Under the pieces are notes generated by a model. It was not told the origin of the DNA and made no database searches. It worked only from the letters and a program-made list of their open reading frames with translations. DNA of 18,478 bases from JBFHDX01 sp041584475 (GTDB taxonomy: Bacteria > Pseudomonadota > Alphaproteobacteria > UBA8366 > JADFVY01). Every line of letters starts with the position of its first letter. Within the stretch, counting starts at the first letter, position 1. Positions 8,117 through 15,656 of the stretch are shown here, one piece after another. The position numbers and the translations under genes are program-made. Location of the stretch: positions 1-18,478 of the forward strand of contig JBFHDX010000077.1 in assembly GCA_041584475.1 (NCBI GenBank), written 5' to 3'.

Positions 8117-9007
8117 TCAAGGCGCGTCGGTACCCCTCGGGGTCGGGCCGTCCCACGACAGGCGGCCCCCGAGCAGGAAGAAGCGGACCGGGAATTCCGC
8201 CCGCGCACGGTCGATCAGCGTCGACCAGCCCTGGCGCAAATTGTTCGCCTCGTGCTCCGGCAGCGCTGCGCGCTCGGCCTCGTCGAGGACCGGCTCCAGC
8301 GTCGCCTCGAAGACGAACGGTTCGTCGACCATCAGGTTCGCGTCCTGCCGCGAAAGCAGCGAGCGGTAACCGTCGACGAGCTCGGAGGACGAGATCGCGA
8401 CGTCGAGCCGCGCGCTGCCGCCCTGCAGGACCATGATGCGTTCGCCGGACACGAGCGGTTCCTTGTACAGCCGGTCGCGGACCTGCCAGCGCAGGGCGTA
8501 CCCGCCGGCGCGGCGACCGTCCAGCCGCAGACGGGCGGCACCGTCGGCGCCGTATCCCGGCCAGTCGACCGAGAGTTCCGTGATCCTGTGTACCTCGCCC
8601 GCCAGCGTCGACCGGTAGGCTTCCGCCGCATCCCGGATTTCGGCCTGCTGCTGGAGCGCCTGTTCGCGCTCGTAACCCTGCCAGACATACGTGGCGGCGA
8701 CGGCGAGGCCGAGCAGGATGAGCACGGTGGCAACCGCCGAACCGCGCTTCTTCTCGGTCGCTTGCCGCTTGTCGTAGCGCCGCGCCACCATGCGGGCCAG
8801 CGCCATGCAGATGAGGAAGACGACGAGCCCGACGGCGATGCCGAACCCGACGATCGCCCAATTCGCCCACTCGGGCCATGGATCGTCGCCGAACATGAAG
8901 ATCCAGGCGAATCCGGCGGCGATGCCCATCGCCAGGACGGCGGCCGCGATGCCCAGCGTCGCACCCCAGATGAACCCGGCGGCAGTCATGAGGGCGCGCG
9001 TCGTCAT
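8117..9007 (-). CDS. Three-TM membrane protein of unknown function
   Basis: 296 residues; not a family I recognise. Three hydrophobic segments are clear: about 12-39 (with several Gly/Ala), 49-75, and 90-109. A basic loop (ARRYDKRQATEKKRG, about 75-89) separates TM2 and TM3. By the positive-inside rule this loop is cytoplasmic, so the remaining ~185 residues after TM3 face the periplasm. That part starts with a polar helix (EREQALQQQAEIRDAAEAY) and then looks like a mixed alpha/beta domain with no cysteine. The start at 9007 has only a weak GGGA upstream; the ATG at 8989 (residue 7) is an alternative. It lies between a small unknown gene and pepN on the same strand, but the contexts do not suggest a shared function. 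Confidence 0.75.
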   Translation of the reverse strand: MTTRALMTAAGFIWGATLGIAAAVLAMGIAAGFAWIFMFGDDPWPEWANWAIVGFGIAVGLVVFLICMALARMVARRYDKRQATEKKRGSAVATVLILLGLAVAATYVWQGYEREQALQQQAEIRDAAEAYRSTLAGEVHRITELSVDWPGYGADGAARLRLDGRRAGGYALRWQVRDRLYKEPLVSGERIMVLQGGSARLDVAISSSELVDGYRSLLSRQDANLMVDEPFVFEATLEPVLDEAERAALPEHEANNLRQGWSTLIDRARAEFPVRFFLLGGRLSWDGPTPRGTDAP

Positions 9008-9091
9008 GATGTTCGTCCCGTTCGCTGGATCGCGCCGCCGTGGGTCGAGGCCGGTCGGGCCGGCGCCGCAGGCCGACGCCGGCGCCTGATC

Positions 9092-9397
9092 CTATTTCGG
9101 TTCCCGGCTAAGGTTGTCGCCGAGAAAACGCAGGATCGGGGCCAGCTCGATGAGCTGGTCGACGATCGGCTGTTCGGATTCGTCGAGCGCGAAACGGATG
9201 CAATCCCAGTCGTCGTGCAAGGAGCGAATGTCGAAATCCGTCGGGCGGGCATCGATATCGTAGCGGCCCTCCTCGGGAACATCCCAATAATAGGTCTCGC
9301 TCAGCGGCAGCGAGGTGGCGCCGTCCTTCTCGATCTGGTCGAGAATCCTGTTCACGATCTTGCGGACGTCCGCAATCTTGACCTCCGGTCGACTCAT
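9092..9397 (-). CDS. Small acidic conserved-looking protein of unknown function
   Basis: 101 residues, no signal peptide or membrane segment, strongly acidic. I do not recognise the family. It looks like a real gene: a GAGGG ribosome site lies about 8 bases before the ATG at 9397, and the sequence has an ordered composition, with an amphipathic helix (VRKIVNRILDQIEKDG), a short Trp/Tyr segment 'ETYYWDVPEEGRYD', then 'DFDIRSLHDDWDCIRFAL' and a helix 'IVDQLIELAPILRFLGDNL'. This could be a small alpha/beta domain or an adaptor. It is the first gene of a minus-strand group, 84 bases before the three-TM protein, and divergent from the MFS gene. Confidence 0.7.
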   Translation of the reverse strand: MSRPEVKIADVRKIVNRILDQIEKDGATSLPLSETYYWDVPEEGRYDIDARPTDFDIRSLHDDWDCIRFALDESEQPIVDQLIELAPILRFLGDNLSREPK

Positions 9398-9447
9398 CTG
9401 GCGTTATCCCTCAGTTCCGGCAGGCGCGTGCGCTGCGACAATGATAC

Positions 9448-9465
9448 GCGGCAATTGGTTACCGC
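9448..9465. repeat. Imperfect inverted repeat in the divergent intergenic region
   Basis: GCGGCAA (9448-9454), a 4-base centre TTGG, and TTACCGC (9459-9465) form an 18-base near-palindrome with one mismatch pair. It lies between the divergent small acidic gene (start 9397, minus) and the leader ORF/MFS gene (9540 and 9611, plus), where an operator would be expected. I could not place convincing promoter hexamers around it, and no regulator gene is adjacent, so the role is a guess. Confidence 0.3.
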
Positions 9466-9539
9466 AGCCTTTAGATGCGGCAGGACGTGCGCCTGGGCGC
9501 ATGGTGGCCGATGCCACGAAACCGAGGGGAAGTCCGGCG

Positions 9540-9614
9540 ATGCGTACGCGTAAGATCGAGGCGGCCCTTGCCCGACGTGCCGCGCGGCCGCAAGCACGAA
9601 CGTCCACCGCATGA
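9540..9614 (+). CDS. Arginine-rich 24-residue leader ORF overlapping the MFS start
   Basis: A short ORF beginning ATG at 9540, 9 bases after a strong GAGGGGA ribosome site (9524-9530). It ends in TGA at 9612-9614, which overlaps the ATG of the MFS gene (9611-9613) as ATGA. The peptide starts MRTRKIEAALARR and has six Arg and one Lys in 24 residues. The MFS gene itself has no Shine-Dalgarno-like sequence in the 15 bases before its ATG, so ribosomes finishing the leader could restart there. The layout suggests translational coupling, perhaps with control by ribosome stalling. It could also be chance in GC-rich DNA; the good ribosome site is the main argument for it. Confidence 0.4.
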   Translation: MRTRKIEAALARRAARPQARTSTA

Positions 9615-10876
9615 GCCATGCGCTGGCTGATTTCGGCGCCGTTCGTCGCGCCTTCGGCAACCGCAACTTCGCGATCTACACCGCGGGCAGCTCTATCACG
9701 CTGGTTGGGTTATGGGTGCAGCGGCTCGGCGTCGGCTGGTTGACGTGGGAACTGACGAATTCGGGATTCTGGCTCGGCGTCGTGGCATTCGCCGACCTCT
9801 TCCCCGCCGTCGTCGTCGGACCGTTCGCCGGCGTGCTTGCGGATCGCCTGGACCGGCTCCGGCTGGCGGTGGTCTGCCAGACCCTGTCGCTCGCGCAGAC
9901 GGTGGCGCTGTTCGCGCTGACGGTGACCGGCGTGGTCGGGTTGGCCTCGGTTGTCGCCCTGAGCCTGTTTCTCGGGATCGTGCGCGCGGTCTACCAGCCG
10001 GTGCGGCTGTCGCTGATCCCGGCGCTGGTACGCGAGGACGATCTGCCGGCGGCGGTCGCGATCTCGTCGGTGATCTTCAACCTCGCGCGCTTCATCGGGC
10101 CGGCACTGGCCGGTGTCATCATTACGGCGCGCGGCGTCGCGCCGACCTTTGCATTATACGCGCTCACCGTGATCGCGCTGTTGTTCGCGCTGTCGCGCCT
10201 GCGCATCGACGGCGTTGTCGCGGCCGCGGGCATGCGGCGCGGTATGCTGGCCGAGATCGGCGAGGGCCTCGCCTATACGGCGCGGCACGATGCCGTCGGC
10301 CCCCTGCTGCTGCTGATGCTGGCCGTGTCGGTCCTGGCGCGCCCGGTCGCTGAACTGTTTCCCGCGTTCGCCGATGCGATCTTCGGGCGCGGGGCGGCCG
10401 GTCTCGCTTGGCTCACGTCGGCGGTCGGGTTTGGCGCGGTGATCGGCGGTGTCTGGCTTGCCGTCCGCGGCACGGCGCAGGGTCTCGTCCTCGTGGCCGT
10501 GGGCGGATCGGCCTGGTGTGCGTTGTCGCTGCTTCTGTTCACCGCGACCACGGCGTTCTGGGTCGCCGTGCCGGCGATCGGCGTCTTCGGCGTCGCCGCG
10601 GTGGCCATCGCGATCGCGACCCAGACGCTTCTGCTCGGCGCGGTGGAGAACGCGATGCGGGGCCGGGTCCTGAGCCTGTACGGCGTGATCTTCCGCGGCG
10701 GTCCGGCGGTCGGCGCGCTGCTGATGGGCGCGGCGTCGGGCCCGTTCGGGCTGCGCATCCCCTTCGCGATCGGGGCGCTGCTCTGCCTCGCCGCGGCGAT
10801 TCCCCTCTGGCGCTCCCGGCGACGCCTCATCGTGAGGTTGGAGCGGCTGCCGGCGCGAGCCGGCGACGGCGGCTGA
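9611..10876 (+). CDS. Major facilitator superfamily exporter, MFS_3 (EntS-like) type
   Basis: 421-residue inner-membrane secondary transporter. The N-terminus 'FGNRNFAIYTAGSSITLVG' and the loop 2-3 motif 'GPFAGVLADRLDRLRL' (the MFS motif G-x-x-x-D-R-x-x-R/K) place it in the MFS_3 group, which includes the enterobactin exporter EntS and many predicted drug or siderophore exporters. About 11-12 hydrophobic segments are visible from residue 22 onwards, with a central cytoplasmic region near 'RLRIDGVVAAAGMRRG' (about 197-213) and a basic C-terminal tail. Length is normal. The substrate cannot be told: no siderophore or resistance genes are adjacent. The start is accepted because it matches the family N-terminus even though it has no own ribosome site; a short upstream ORF overlaps it. 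Confidence 0.9.
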   Translation: MSHALADFGAVRRAFGNRNFAIYTAGSSITLVGLWVQRLGVGWLTWELTNSGFWLGVVAFADLFPAVVVGPFAGVLADRLDRLRLAVVCQTLSLAQTVALFALTVTGVVGLASVVALSLFLGIVRAVYQPVRLSLIPALVREDDLPAAVAISSVIFNLARFIGPALAGVIITARGVAPTFALYALTVIALLFALSRLRIDGVVAAAGMRRGMLAEIGEGLAYTARHDAVGPLLLLMLAVSVLARPVAELFPAFADAIFGRGAAGLAWLTSAVGFGAVIGGVWLAVRGTAQGLVLVAVGGSAWCALSLLLFTATTAFWVAVPAIGVFGVAAVAIAIATQTLLLGAVENAMRGRVLSLYGVIFRGGPAVGALLMGAASGPFGLRIPFAIGALLCLAAAIPLWRSRRRLIVRLERLPARAGDGG

Positions 10877-10886
10877 GTTTCCGAAG

Positions 10887-10914
10887 TTGCGACCGCCCGG
10901 CAGACGGCTATAAA
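10887..10914 (+). promoter_or_regulatory. Probable promoter of the liv-type operon
   Basis: TTGCGA (10887-10892), a 16-base spacer and TATAAA (10909-10914) fit a sigma-70 promoter. It lies in the 105-base gap between the MFS stop and the binding-protein start, giving a leader of about 60 bases. A strong ribosome site, GGACGGGGGA, sits at 10965-10974, seven bases before the ATG at 10982. Confidence 0.55.
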
Positions 10915-10981
10915 GGGAGCAGGGCGCGATTGTGCTCGGGCAATCAACAGAACAAAATCCTCACGGACGGGGGACGGATCG

Positions 10982-12154
10982 ATGACAACGAAGACAAACC
11001 TTGCGGCGGTCGCAGCCGCGGTGATCGGGCTGCTTGCCGTGCCGGCGGCGGCCCAGACGGTCAAGATCGGCATGATCACGACGCTTTCCGGCGGGGGCAG
11101 CGGGCTCGGCATCGACATCCGCGACGGCTTCGCGCTCGCCATCAAGCAGGGCGGCGGCACGCTGGGCGGCGTGCCCGTGGAGCTGATCGTCGCCGACGAC
11201 GCGCGCAAGCCCGAGACGGCCAAGCAGATCGCCGACCGCATGCTGAAAAGCGACAAGGTCGAGATCATGACCGGCATCGTCTGGTCGAACCTGGCGATGG
11301 CGGTGGTGCCCGGCGTCACCAAGGAAGGCGTGTTTTATATCAGCCCCAACGCCGGCCCGTCGGCTCTCGCCGGTCGCATGTGCCACAAGAATTACTTCAA
11401 CGTCGCCTGGCAGAACGACAACCTGCACGAGGCGATGGGACAGCACGTCAGCGATGCCGGGTTCAAGAACGTGTACATCCTCGCCCCCAACTATCCGGCG
11501 GGCAAGGACGCGCTCGCCGGGTTCAAGCGCTACTTCAAGGGCAACATCGCGGGCGAGGTCTATACGAAGCTCGGCCAGAAGGATTACGCGGCGGAGATTT
11601 CGGCGCTGCGCGCCGCGAAGCCCGATGCGGTGTTCTTCTTCCTGCCGGGCGGCATGGGCATCAATTTTCTCAAGCAGTATGCCCAGGCCGGCCTCAAGGA
11701 CGAGATACCCGTCTTCGGGCCGGCCTTCTCGTTCGATGAGACGATCCTCAAGGCGGTGGGCGACGCCGCAATCGGCGTGTTCAATTCGTCGCAGTGGAAT
11801 GCCGACCTCGACAATCCCGCCAACGCGGCATTCGTCGCCGATTTCATCGCGAGTTACGGCCGTCGGCCATCGCTCTACGCGAGCCAGGGCTACGACGCGG
11901 CTCGGCTGATCGGCAGCGCGCTGAAGGCGGTGGGCGGCGATCTGTCGGACAAGGATGCGTTCCGCGCCGCGCTCACGGCGGCCGACTTCGAGTCGGTGCG
12001 CGGCGAGTTCCGGTTCGGATCCAACCATCACCCGATCCAGGACATCTATGTCCGGCAGGTCTACGTCAACGAGAAGGGCGAGCTGACCAACAAGATCGTT
12101 GGCCGCGTGTTCGAGGATCACCAGGACGCCTACGCGGCCGAATGCAGGATGTGA
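10982..12154 (+). CDS. HAAT-family (branched-chain amino acid type) ABC substrate-binding protein
   Basis: 390 residues. A signal peptide (about 1-24, ending VPAAA-QT) is followed by a Peripla_BP_6 fold. The opening strand 'VKIGMITTLSGGGSGLG', then 'RDGFALAIKQGGGTLGG', 'VELIVADDARKPETAKQIADRML', 'VYILAPNYPAGKDALAGF', 'GEVYTKLGQKDYAAEISALRAAKPDAVF' and 'YDAARLIGSALKAVGG' follow the LivJ/LivK pattern. This family captures ligands in the periplasm for Liv-type importers; ligands range from amino acids to urea, amides and aromatic acids, so branched-chain amino acids should not be assumed. The 'SPNAGPSALAGRMCHKNYF' segment has no extended match to the Leu/Ile/Val-specific proteins I know. It is the first gene of the operon, with its own promoter and a strong ribosome site, as expected for the most abundant component. 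Confidence 0.92.
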   Translation: MTTKTNLAAVAAAVIGLLAVPAAAQTVKIGMITTLSGGGSGLGIDIRDGFALAIKQGGGTLGGVPVELIVADDARKPETAKQIADRMLKSDKVEIMTGIVWSNLAMAVVPGVTKEGVFYISPNAGPSALAGRMCHKNYFNVAWQNDNLHEAMGQHVSDAGFKNVYILAPNYPAGKDALAGFKRYFKGNIAGEVYTKLGQKDYAAEISALRAAKPDAVFFFLPGGMGINFLKQYAQAGLKDEIPVFGPAFSFDETILKAVGDAAIGVFNSSQWNADLDNPANAAFVADFIASYGRRPSLYASQGYDAARLIGSALKAVGGDLSDKDAFRAALTAADFESVRGEFRFGSNHHPIQDIYVRQVYVNEKGELTNKIVGRVFEDHQDAYAAECRM

Positions 12155-12155
12155 T

Positions 12156-12178
12156 CCGGGAGGCGTTGCCTCTCCCGG
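12156..12178 (+). terminator. Hairpin directly after the binding-protein gene
   Basis: CCGGGAGGC (12156-12164), loop GTT, and GCCTCTCCCGG (12168-12178) form a strong stem with a two-base bulge, starting one base after the stop codon. No T-run follows. In ABC operons such hairpins between the binding protein and the permease genes commonly stabilise the first cistron or partly stop transcription, lowering expression of the membrane parts. The 150-base gap here, in an operon otherwise joined by overlaps, fits that role. Confidence 0.5.
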
Positions 12179-12304
12179 CCGGCTGCCCGTGCCGCGTGCC
12201 TGCCGGCGGACGGCCGACGATGCCGGCGCGACAACCGGGCCGACCGTCGGCGACGCGGGGGACGGGCGACGGGCGCGGATGAACCCGGCGATGCGCGGCG
12301 CTGC

Positions 12305-13225
12305 ATGAACGGTCTGCTGGTCCTCGAACAGATTCTCAACGGGCTGCAGCTCGGCGTCATGCTGTTCCTGCTCGCCGCCGGTCTTACCCTGATCTTCGGC
12401 ATCATGGATCTGATCAACCTCGCGCACGGCTCGCTCTACATGGTCGGCGCGTACGTCGCGGCGACGGTCGCGCAGCTGACGGGATCGTTCATGCTCGGCC
12501 TGCTGGCGGCGCTGCCGGCGGCGGCGGTGGTCGGCATGGCGGTCGAAGTCATCGCCCTGCGCACGCTCTACGAGCGCAGCCACCTCGACCAGGTGCTCGC
12601 AACGTTCGGACTGATCCTGTTCTTCAACGAGCTGGTGCGCATCGTCTGGGGGCCGCAGGCGATCTTCATGGACGTTCCGGGGGCGCTGTCGGGAACCGTC
12701 GAGATCATCCCCGGTGCCCCCTATCCGACCTTCCGGCTGGCGATCATCGGCGCCGGCATCGTCGTGGCCGCGCTGCTCTACGTTCTCGTCGCCCGCACGC
12801 GGGTCGGCATGCTGATCCGCGCCGGCGCGAGCAACCGCGAGATGGTCGGCGCCCTCGGCGTCGATGTCCGGCTGCTCTACACGCTGGTGTTCGGGCTCGG
12901 TGCCGCGCTGGCCGGACTCGCCGGCGCCATGGCCGGCCCGCTGCTGGCGGTCGAGGTCGGCATGGGCGAAGGCATCCTGATCCTGACCTTCGTGGTCATC
13001 GTCATCGGCGGCATCGGGTCGATCCGCGGTGCCCTCGTCGGGGCCCTGCTGGTCGGCCTGGTCGATACGCTGGGACGCGCCTTCCTGCCGACGCTGCTGC
13101 GGCTCGTCATGGATCCGGCCACGGCCGACGGCGTCGGGGCGTCGCTCTCGTCGATGTCGATCTATATCCTGATGGCCGCGATCCTGGTGCTGCGACCGCG
13201 CGGCCTGTTCCCGGCCCATGTCTAG
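12305..13225 (+). CDS. livH: Liv-type ABC transporter permease, LivH family
   Basis: 306-residue inner-membrane permease of the branched-chain/HAAT ABC importer. It forms the translocation path with LivM. Evidence: 'LEQILNGLQLGVMLFLLAAGLTLIFGIMDLINLAHGSLYMVGAY' region at the N-terminus (residues 6-50), the most typical LivH segment; several further TM helices; and the cytoplasmic coupling motif 'LIRAGASNREMVGALGVDV' (about 170-188). The C-terminus 'LVLRPRGLFPAHV' is also standard. Its last 8 bases overlap livM. There is little ribosome site before the ATG at 12305; a 9-codon ORF beginning at 12279 ends in an ATGA overlap with this start, so coupled restarting is possible. The gene symbol denotes family, not proven substrate. 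Confidence 0.93.
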   Translation: MNGLLVLEQILNGLQLGVMLFLLAAGLTLIFGIMDLINLAHGSLYMVGAYVAATVAQLTGSFMLGLLAALPAAAVVGMAVEVIALRTLYERSHLDQVLATFGLILFFNELVRIVWGPQAIFMDVPGALSGTVEIIPGAPYPTFRLAIIGAGIVVAALLYVLVARTRVGMLIRAGASNREMVGALGVDVRLLYTLVFGLGAALAGLAGAMAGPLLAVEVGMGEGILILTFVVIVIGGIGSIRGALVGALLVGLVDTLGRAFLPTLLRLVMDPATADGVGASLSSMSIYILMAAILVLRPRGLFPAHV

Positions 13226-14204
13226 GCTGCGCAGGCCGCGGCGGCGGGACGTCGTGCTGTTGGGTGCGCTGGCCGGCGCGCTGCTGCTGCCGCCGTTGGC
13301 GCTGGCGCTCGACGAGCCGTTCTACGTCAGCCTCGCCAGTCGCATCCTAATCTACGGGCTGGCGGCGGCGAGCCTCGATCTGATCCTCGGCTTCGGCGGC
13401 ATGGTCAGCTTCGGTCATGCCGCCTTCGTCGGTGCCGGCGGCTATGCCGTGGGCATCCTGTTCGTCCACGGTTTCGACGGGTCCGCTGTGCTGGGCCTGC
13501 TCCCCGGCAGCGACAACGCGCTGCTCGTCTGGCCGGCAGCGATGCTAATCGCCGGCACGCTCGCGCTCGTCATCGGCGCGATCAGCCTGCGCACCGGGGG
13601 CGTCTATTTCATCATGATCACGCTGGCCTTTGCGCAAATGCTCTATTTCTTCTTCGTGTCGCTCGAGGCGTATGGCGGCGACGACGGATTGAGCCTCTAC
13701 AGCCGCAGCCGGGCCCCGGGCCTCGACCTGGCCGACGACACGACATTCTATTACGTCTGTCTCGGCGTGCTCGTGCTGTTCCTGTGGCTGGGCCGGCGCC
13801 TCGTCGACTCGCGCTTCGGCATGGTCCTGCGCGGCGTGCGCGAGAACGAACGGCGGATGCAGGCGATCGGCTTTCCAACCTACCGCTACAAGCTGGCCGG
13901 CTTCGCCATCGCCGGTGCCGTCGCTGGCCTGTCGGGCGCGCTGATCGCGAACCACACCGAATTCGTCAGCCCTGCCTTGATGCACTGGACTCGCTCGGGC
14001 GAGATCATGGTGATGGTCATCCTCGGCGGCATGGGCACCTTGTTCGGGCCGGTTTTCGGGGCCGCGGTGCTGCTGCTGCTCGAGGAGGTTCTGTCGACCT
14101 GGACCGAGCACTGGATGCTGGTTCTCGGGCCACTGCTCATCCTCGTCGTGCTGTTCGGCCGGCGCGGTGTTTACGGCTGGCTGGTCGGCGGCGACACGCG
14201 ATGA
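13218..14204 (+). CDS. livM: Liv-type ABC transporter permease, LivM family
   Basis: 328-residue inner-membrane permease, partner of LivH. After a basic N-terminus (MSRLRRPRRRDV) it carries about nine hydrophobic segments. Family marks are 'ASLDLILGFGGMVSFGHAAFVGAGGYAVG' within residues 50-85, 'GGVYFIMITLAFAQMLYF' (about 130-148), the coupling motif 'FGMVLRGVRENERRMQAIGF' (about 200-219), and 'GEIMVMVILGGMGTLFGP' near the end. The length is in the normal range for single-domain LivM. It starts 8 bases before the end of livH and ends in an ATGA overlap with livG, so translation of the three is coupled. Confidence 0.93.
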   Translation: MSRLRRPRRRDVVLLGALAGALLLPPLALALDEPFYVSLASRILIYGLAAASLDLILGFGGMVSFGHAAFVGAGGYAVGILFVHGFDGSAVLGLLPGSDNALLVWPAAMLIAGTLALVIGAISLRTGGVYFIMITLAFAQMLYFFFVSLEAYGGDDGLSLYSRSRAPGLDLADDTTFYYVCLGVLVLFLWLGRRLVDSRFGMVLRGVRENERRMQAIGFPTYRYKLAGFAIAGAVAGLSGALIANHTEFVSPALMHWTRSGEIMVMVILGGMGTLFGPVFGAAVLLLLEEVLSTWTEHWMLVLGPLLILVVLFGRRGVYGWLVGGDTR

Positions 14205-14947
14205 ACGAGCCGCTCCTGCGCGCCGAGGCACTCGAGAAGCGATTCGGCGCCGTCACCGCGACCGACAAGCTTTCGCTCGACGTCCGCCCGGGCGAGGTGC
14301 ACGCGCTGATCGGGCCGAACGGCGCCGGCAAGACCACGGCGATCGCGCAGATCGCGGGCGAGCTTTCGCCCGATGCGGGCGAGGTCCATTTCGACGGTCG
14401 CCCGATAACGCGGCTGGGAATGGCGGCGCGGGCGCGGCTCGGCCTCGCGCGCTCGTTTCAGATCACCAGCCTGTTCGCGGGTTTCAGCGCCGAGGACAAT
14501 GTCGCCATGGCGGTCCAGGCGCACGCCGGGCACAGCTTCCGGTTCTGGCGCGATGCGCGGCTCGATCCCGCCCTGCGCGGCCCGGCCCGCCTCGTGCTCC
14601 AACTCGCCGGCCTGCAGGGGCGCGAAGCGGTCCCCGCCGGACGGCTCGCGCATGGCGAGCAGCGGCAACTGGAGATCGCGGTGGCGCTGGCCACCGACCC
14701 GAAACTGCTGCTGCTCGACGAACCGATGGCCGGCCTCGGCCCCGACGAGTCGGTGCGGATGGTGAAGCTGCTGTCGCGGCTCAAGGGACGCGTCGCCATG
14801 CTGCTCGTCGAGCACGACATGGATGCGGTGTTCGCGCTCGCCGACCGCATCACGGTCATCGTCTACGGCCGCGCCATCGCCAGCGGTGCTCCGGCGGACA
14901 TCCGCTCCGATGCCGCGGTGCGCGACGCTTACCTGGGAACGATGTGA
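14201..14947 (+). CDS. livG: Liv-type ABC transporter ATP-binding protein, LivG family
   Basis: 248-residue cytoplasmic ATPase that drives the importer as a heterodimer with LivF. All motifs are present: Walker A GPNGAGKTT (38-46), a Q-loop region 'ARSFQITSLFAGFSAEDN', the signature as LAHGEQ (149-154, LivG proteins commonly have L-S/A-Y/H-G-E-Q), Walker B LLLLDE (169-174) and switch histidine His205 in 'LLVEHDMD'. It is slightly shorter than typical LivG because the stretch after the Q-loop is compact. The start at 14201 overlaps the livM stop as ATGA. The downstream livF overlaps by one base (TGATG at 14945-14949). Confidence 0.93.
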   Translation: MNEPLLRAEALEKRFGAVTATDKLSLDVRPGEVHALIGPNGAGKTTAIAQIAGELSPDAGEVHFDGRPITRLGMAARARLGLARSFQITSLFAGFSAEDNVAMAVQAHAGHSFRFWRDARLDPALRGPARLVLQLAGLQGREAVPAGRLAHGEQRQLEIAVALATDPKLLLLDEPMAGLGPDESVRMVKLLSRLKGRVAMLLVEHDMDAVFALADRITVIVYGRAIASGAPADIRSDAAVRDAYLGTM

Positions 14948-15651
14948 TGCTGCTCGAGGTCGAGGACATCGACACCTGTTACGGTGCGAGCCAGGTGCTT
15001 TTCGGCGTGAGCCTGGCGATCGCGGCCGGCGAGGTCGTGACGCTGATGGGACGCAACGGCATGGGCAAGACGACGACCGTGCGCTCGATCATGCGGCTGG
15101 CCGTGCCCAGCGCCGGGACCGTGCGGTTCGACGGCCACGACCTTCGTGGCCGGCCGGCCCACGAGGTGGCGCGCGCCGGAATCGGGCTGGTGCCCGAGGG
15201 CCGGCAGATCTTTCCCAATCTGACGGTGCGCGAGAATCTCGTCGCGACCGCCGCCAACCGGTCCGGCTCGGGCAGGCCGTGGACCTACCGCTCGGTCTGC
15301 GAGCTGTTTCCGCGCCTGGCGGAGCGCGCCGGCAACAGAGGCGATACGCTGTCCGGCGGGGAACAGCAGATGCTGGCGATCGGCCGGGCCCTGATGACCA
15401 ATCCCAAGCTGCTCATCCTCGACGAGGCGACGGAAGGGCTCGCGCCGCTGATCCGTCAGGAGATCTGGCGGGCGCTGGCGGAGCTGAAGAAGTCGGGCCA
15501 GTCGATCCTCATCATCGACAAGGATATCGCGGCGCTGACGAAGCTGGCCGATCGCCATTACATTGTCGAGAAGGGGCGCGTCGTCTGGTCCGGATCGTCT
15601 ACCGCGCTCACCGAAGAGTCCGGGCTCGCCCAACGTTATCTGGGAGTCTGA
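14947..15651 (+). CDS. livF: Liv-type ABC transporter ATP-binding protein, LivF family
   Basis: 234-residue cytoplasmic ATPase, partner of LivG. Walker A GRNGMGKTT (35-43), LivF-type 'GLVPEGRQIFPNLTVRENL' (80-98), signature LSGGEQQ (135-141) and Walker B LLILDE (155-160, catalytic Glu160) are present. The switch position, normally His, is Lys192 in 'LIIDKDIAALTKLADRHYIVEKG'. LivF proteins usually have EQN here, so a non-His is normal, but the D-K-D form marks a separate subgroup of LivF. Such asymmetry means LivG likely supplies the more important hydrolysis site. The start was placed at 14947 because it matches the LivF N-terminus and overlaps the livG stop. Confidence 0.93.
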   Translation: MLLEVEDIDTCYGASQVLFGVSLAIAAGEVVTLMGRNGMGKTTTVRSIMRLAVPSAGTVRFDGHDLRGRPAHEVARAGIGLVPEGRQIFPNLTVRENLVATAANRSGSGRPWTYRSVCELFPRLAERAGNRGDTLSGGEQQMLAIGRALMTNPKLLILDEATEGLAPLIRQEIWRALAELKKSGQSILIIDKDIAALTKLADRHYIVEKGRVVWSGSSTALTEESGLAQRYLGV

Positions 15652-15656
15652 GTGCC

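Noticed and set aside
8086..8208. N-terminal extension of PepN
   Set aside because: The extra 41 residues are Arg/Ser-rich, overlap the end of the neighbouring gene and are not found at the start of PepN proteins.
6265..8436. 723-codon open frame antisense to pepN
   Set aside because: Low-complexity Arg/Val/Asp-rich translation with no domain; pepN on the other strand has complete catalytic motifs.
10849..10864. GCCGGC-GCGA-GCCGGC hairpin as MFS terminator
   Set aside because: It lies inside the coding end of the MFS gene and has no T-run after it, so it may be only coding bias.
10961..13219. 752-codon open frame antisense to the binding protein and livH
   Set aside because: His/Asp/Arg/Gln-rich translation without domains; the plus strand has two clear genes and their ribosome site and promoter.
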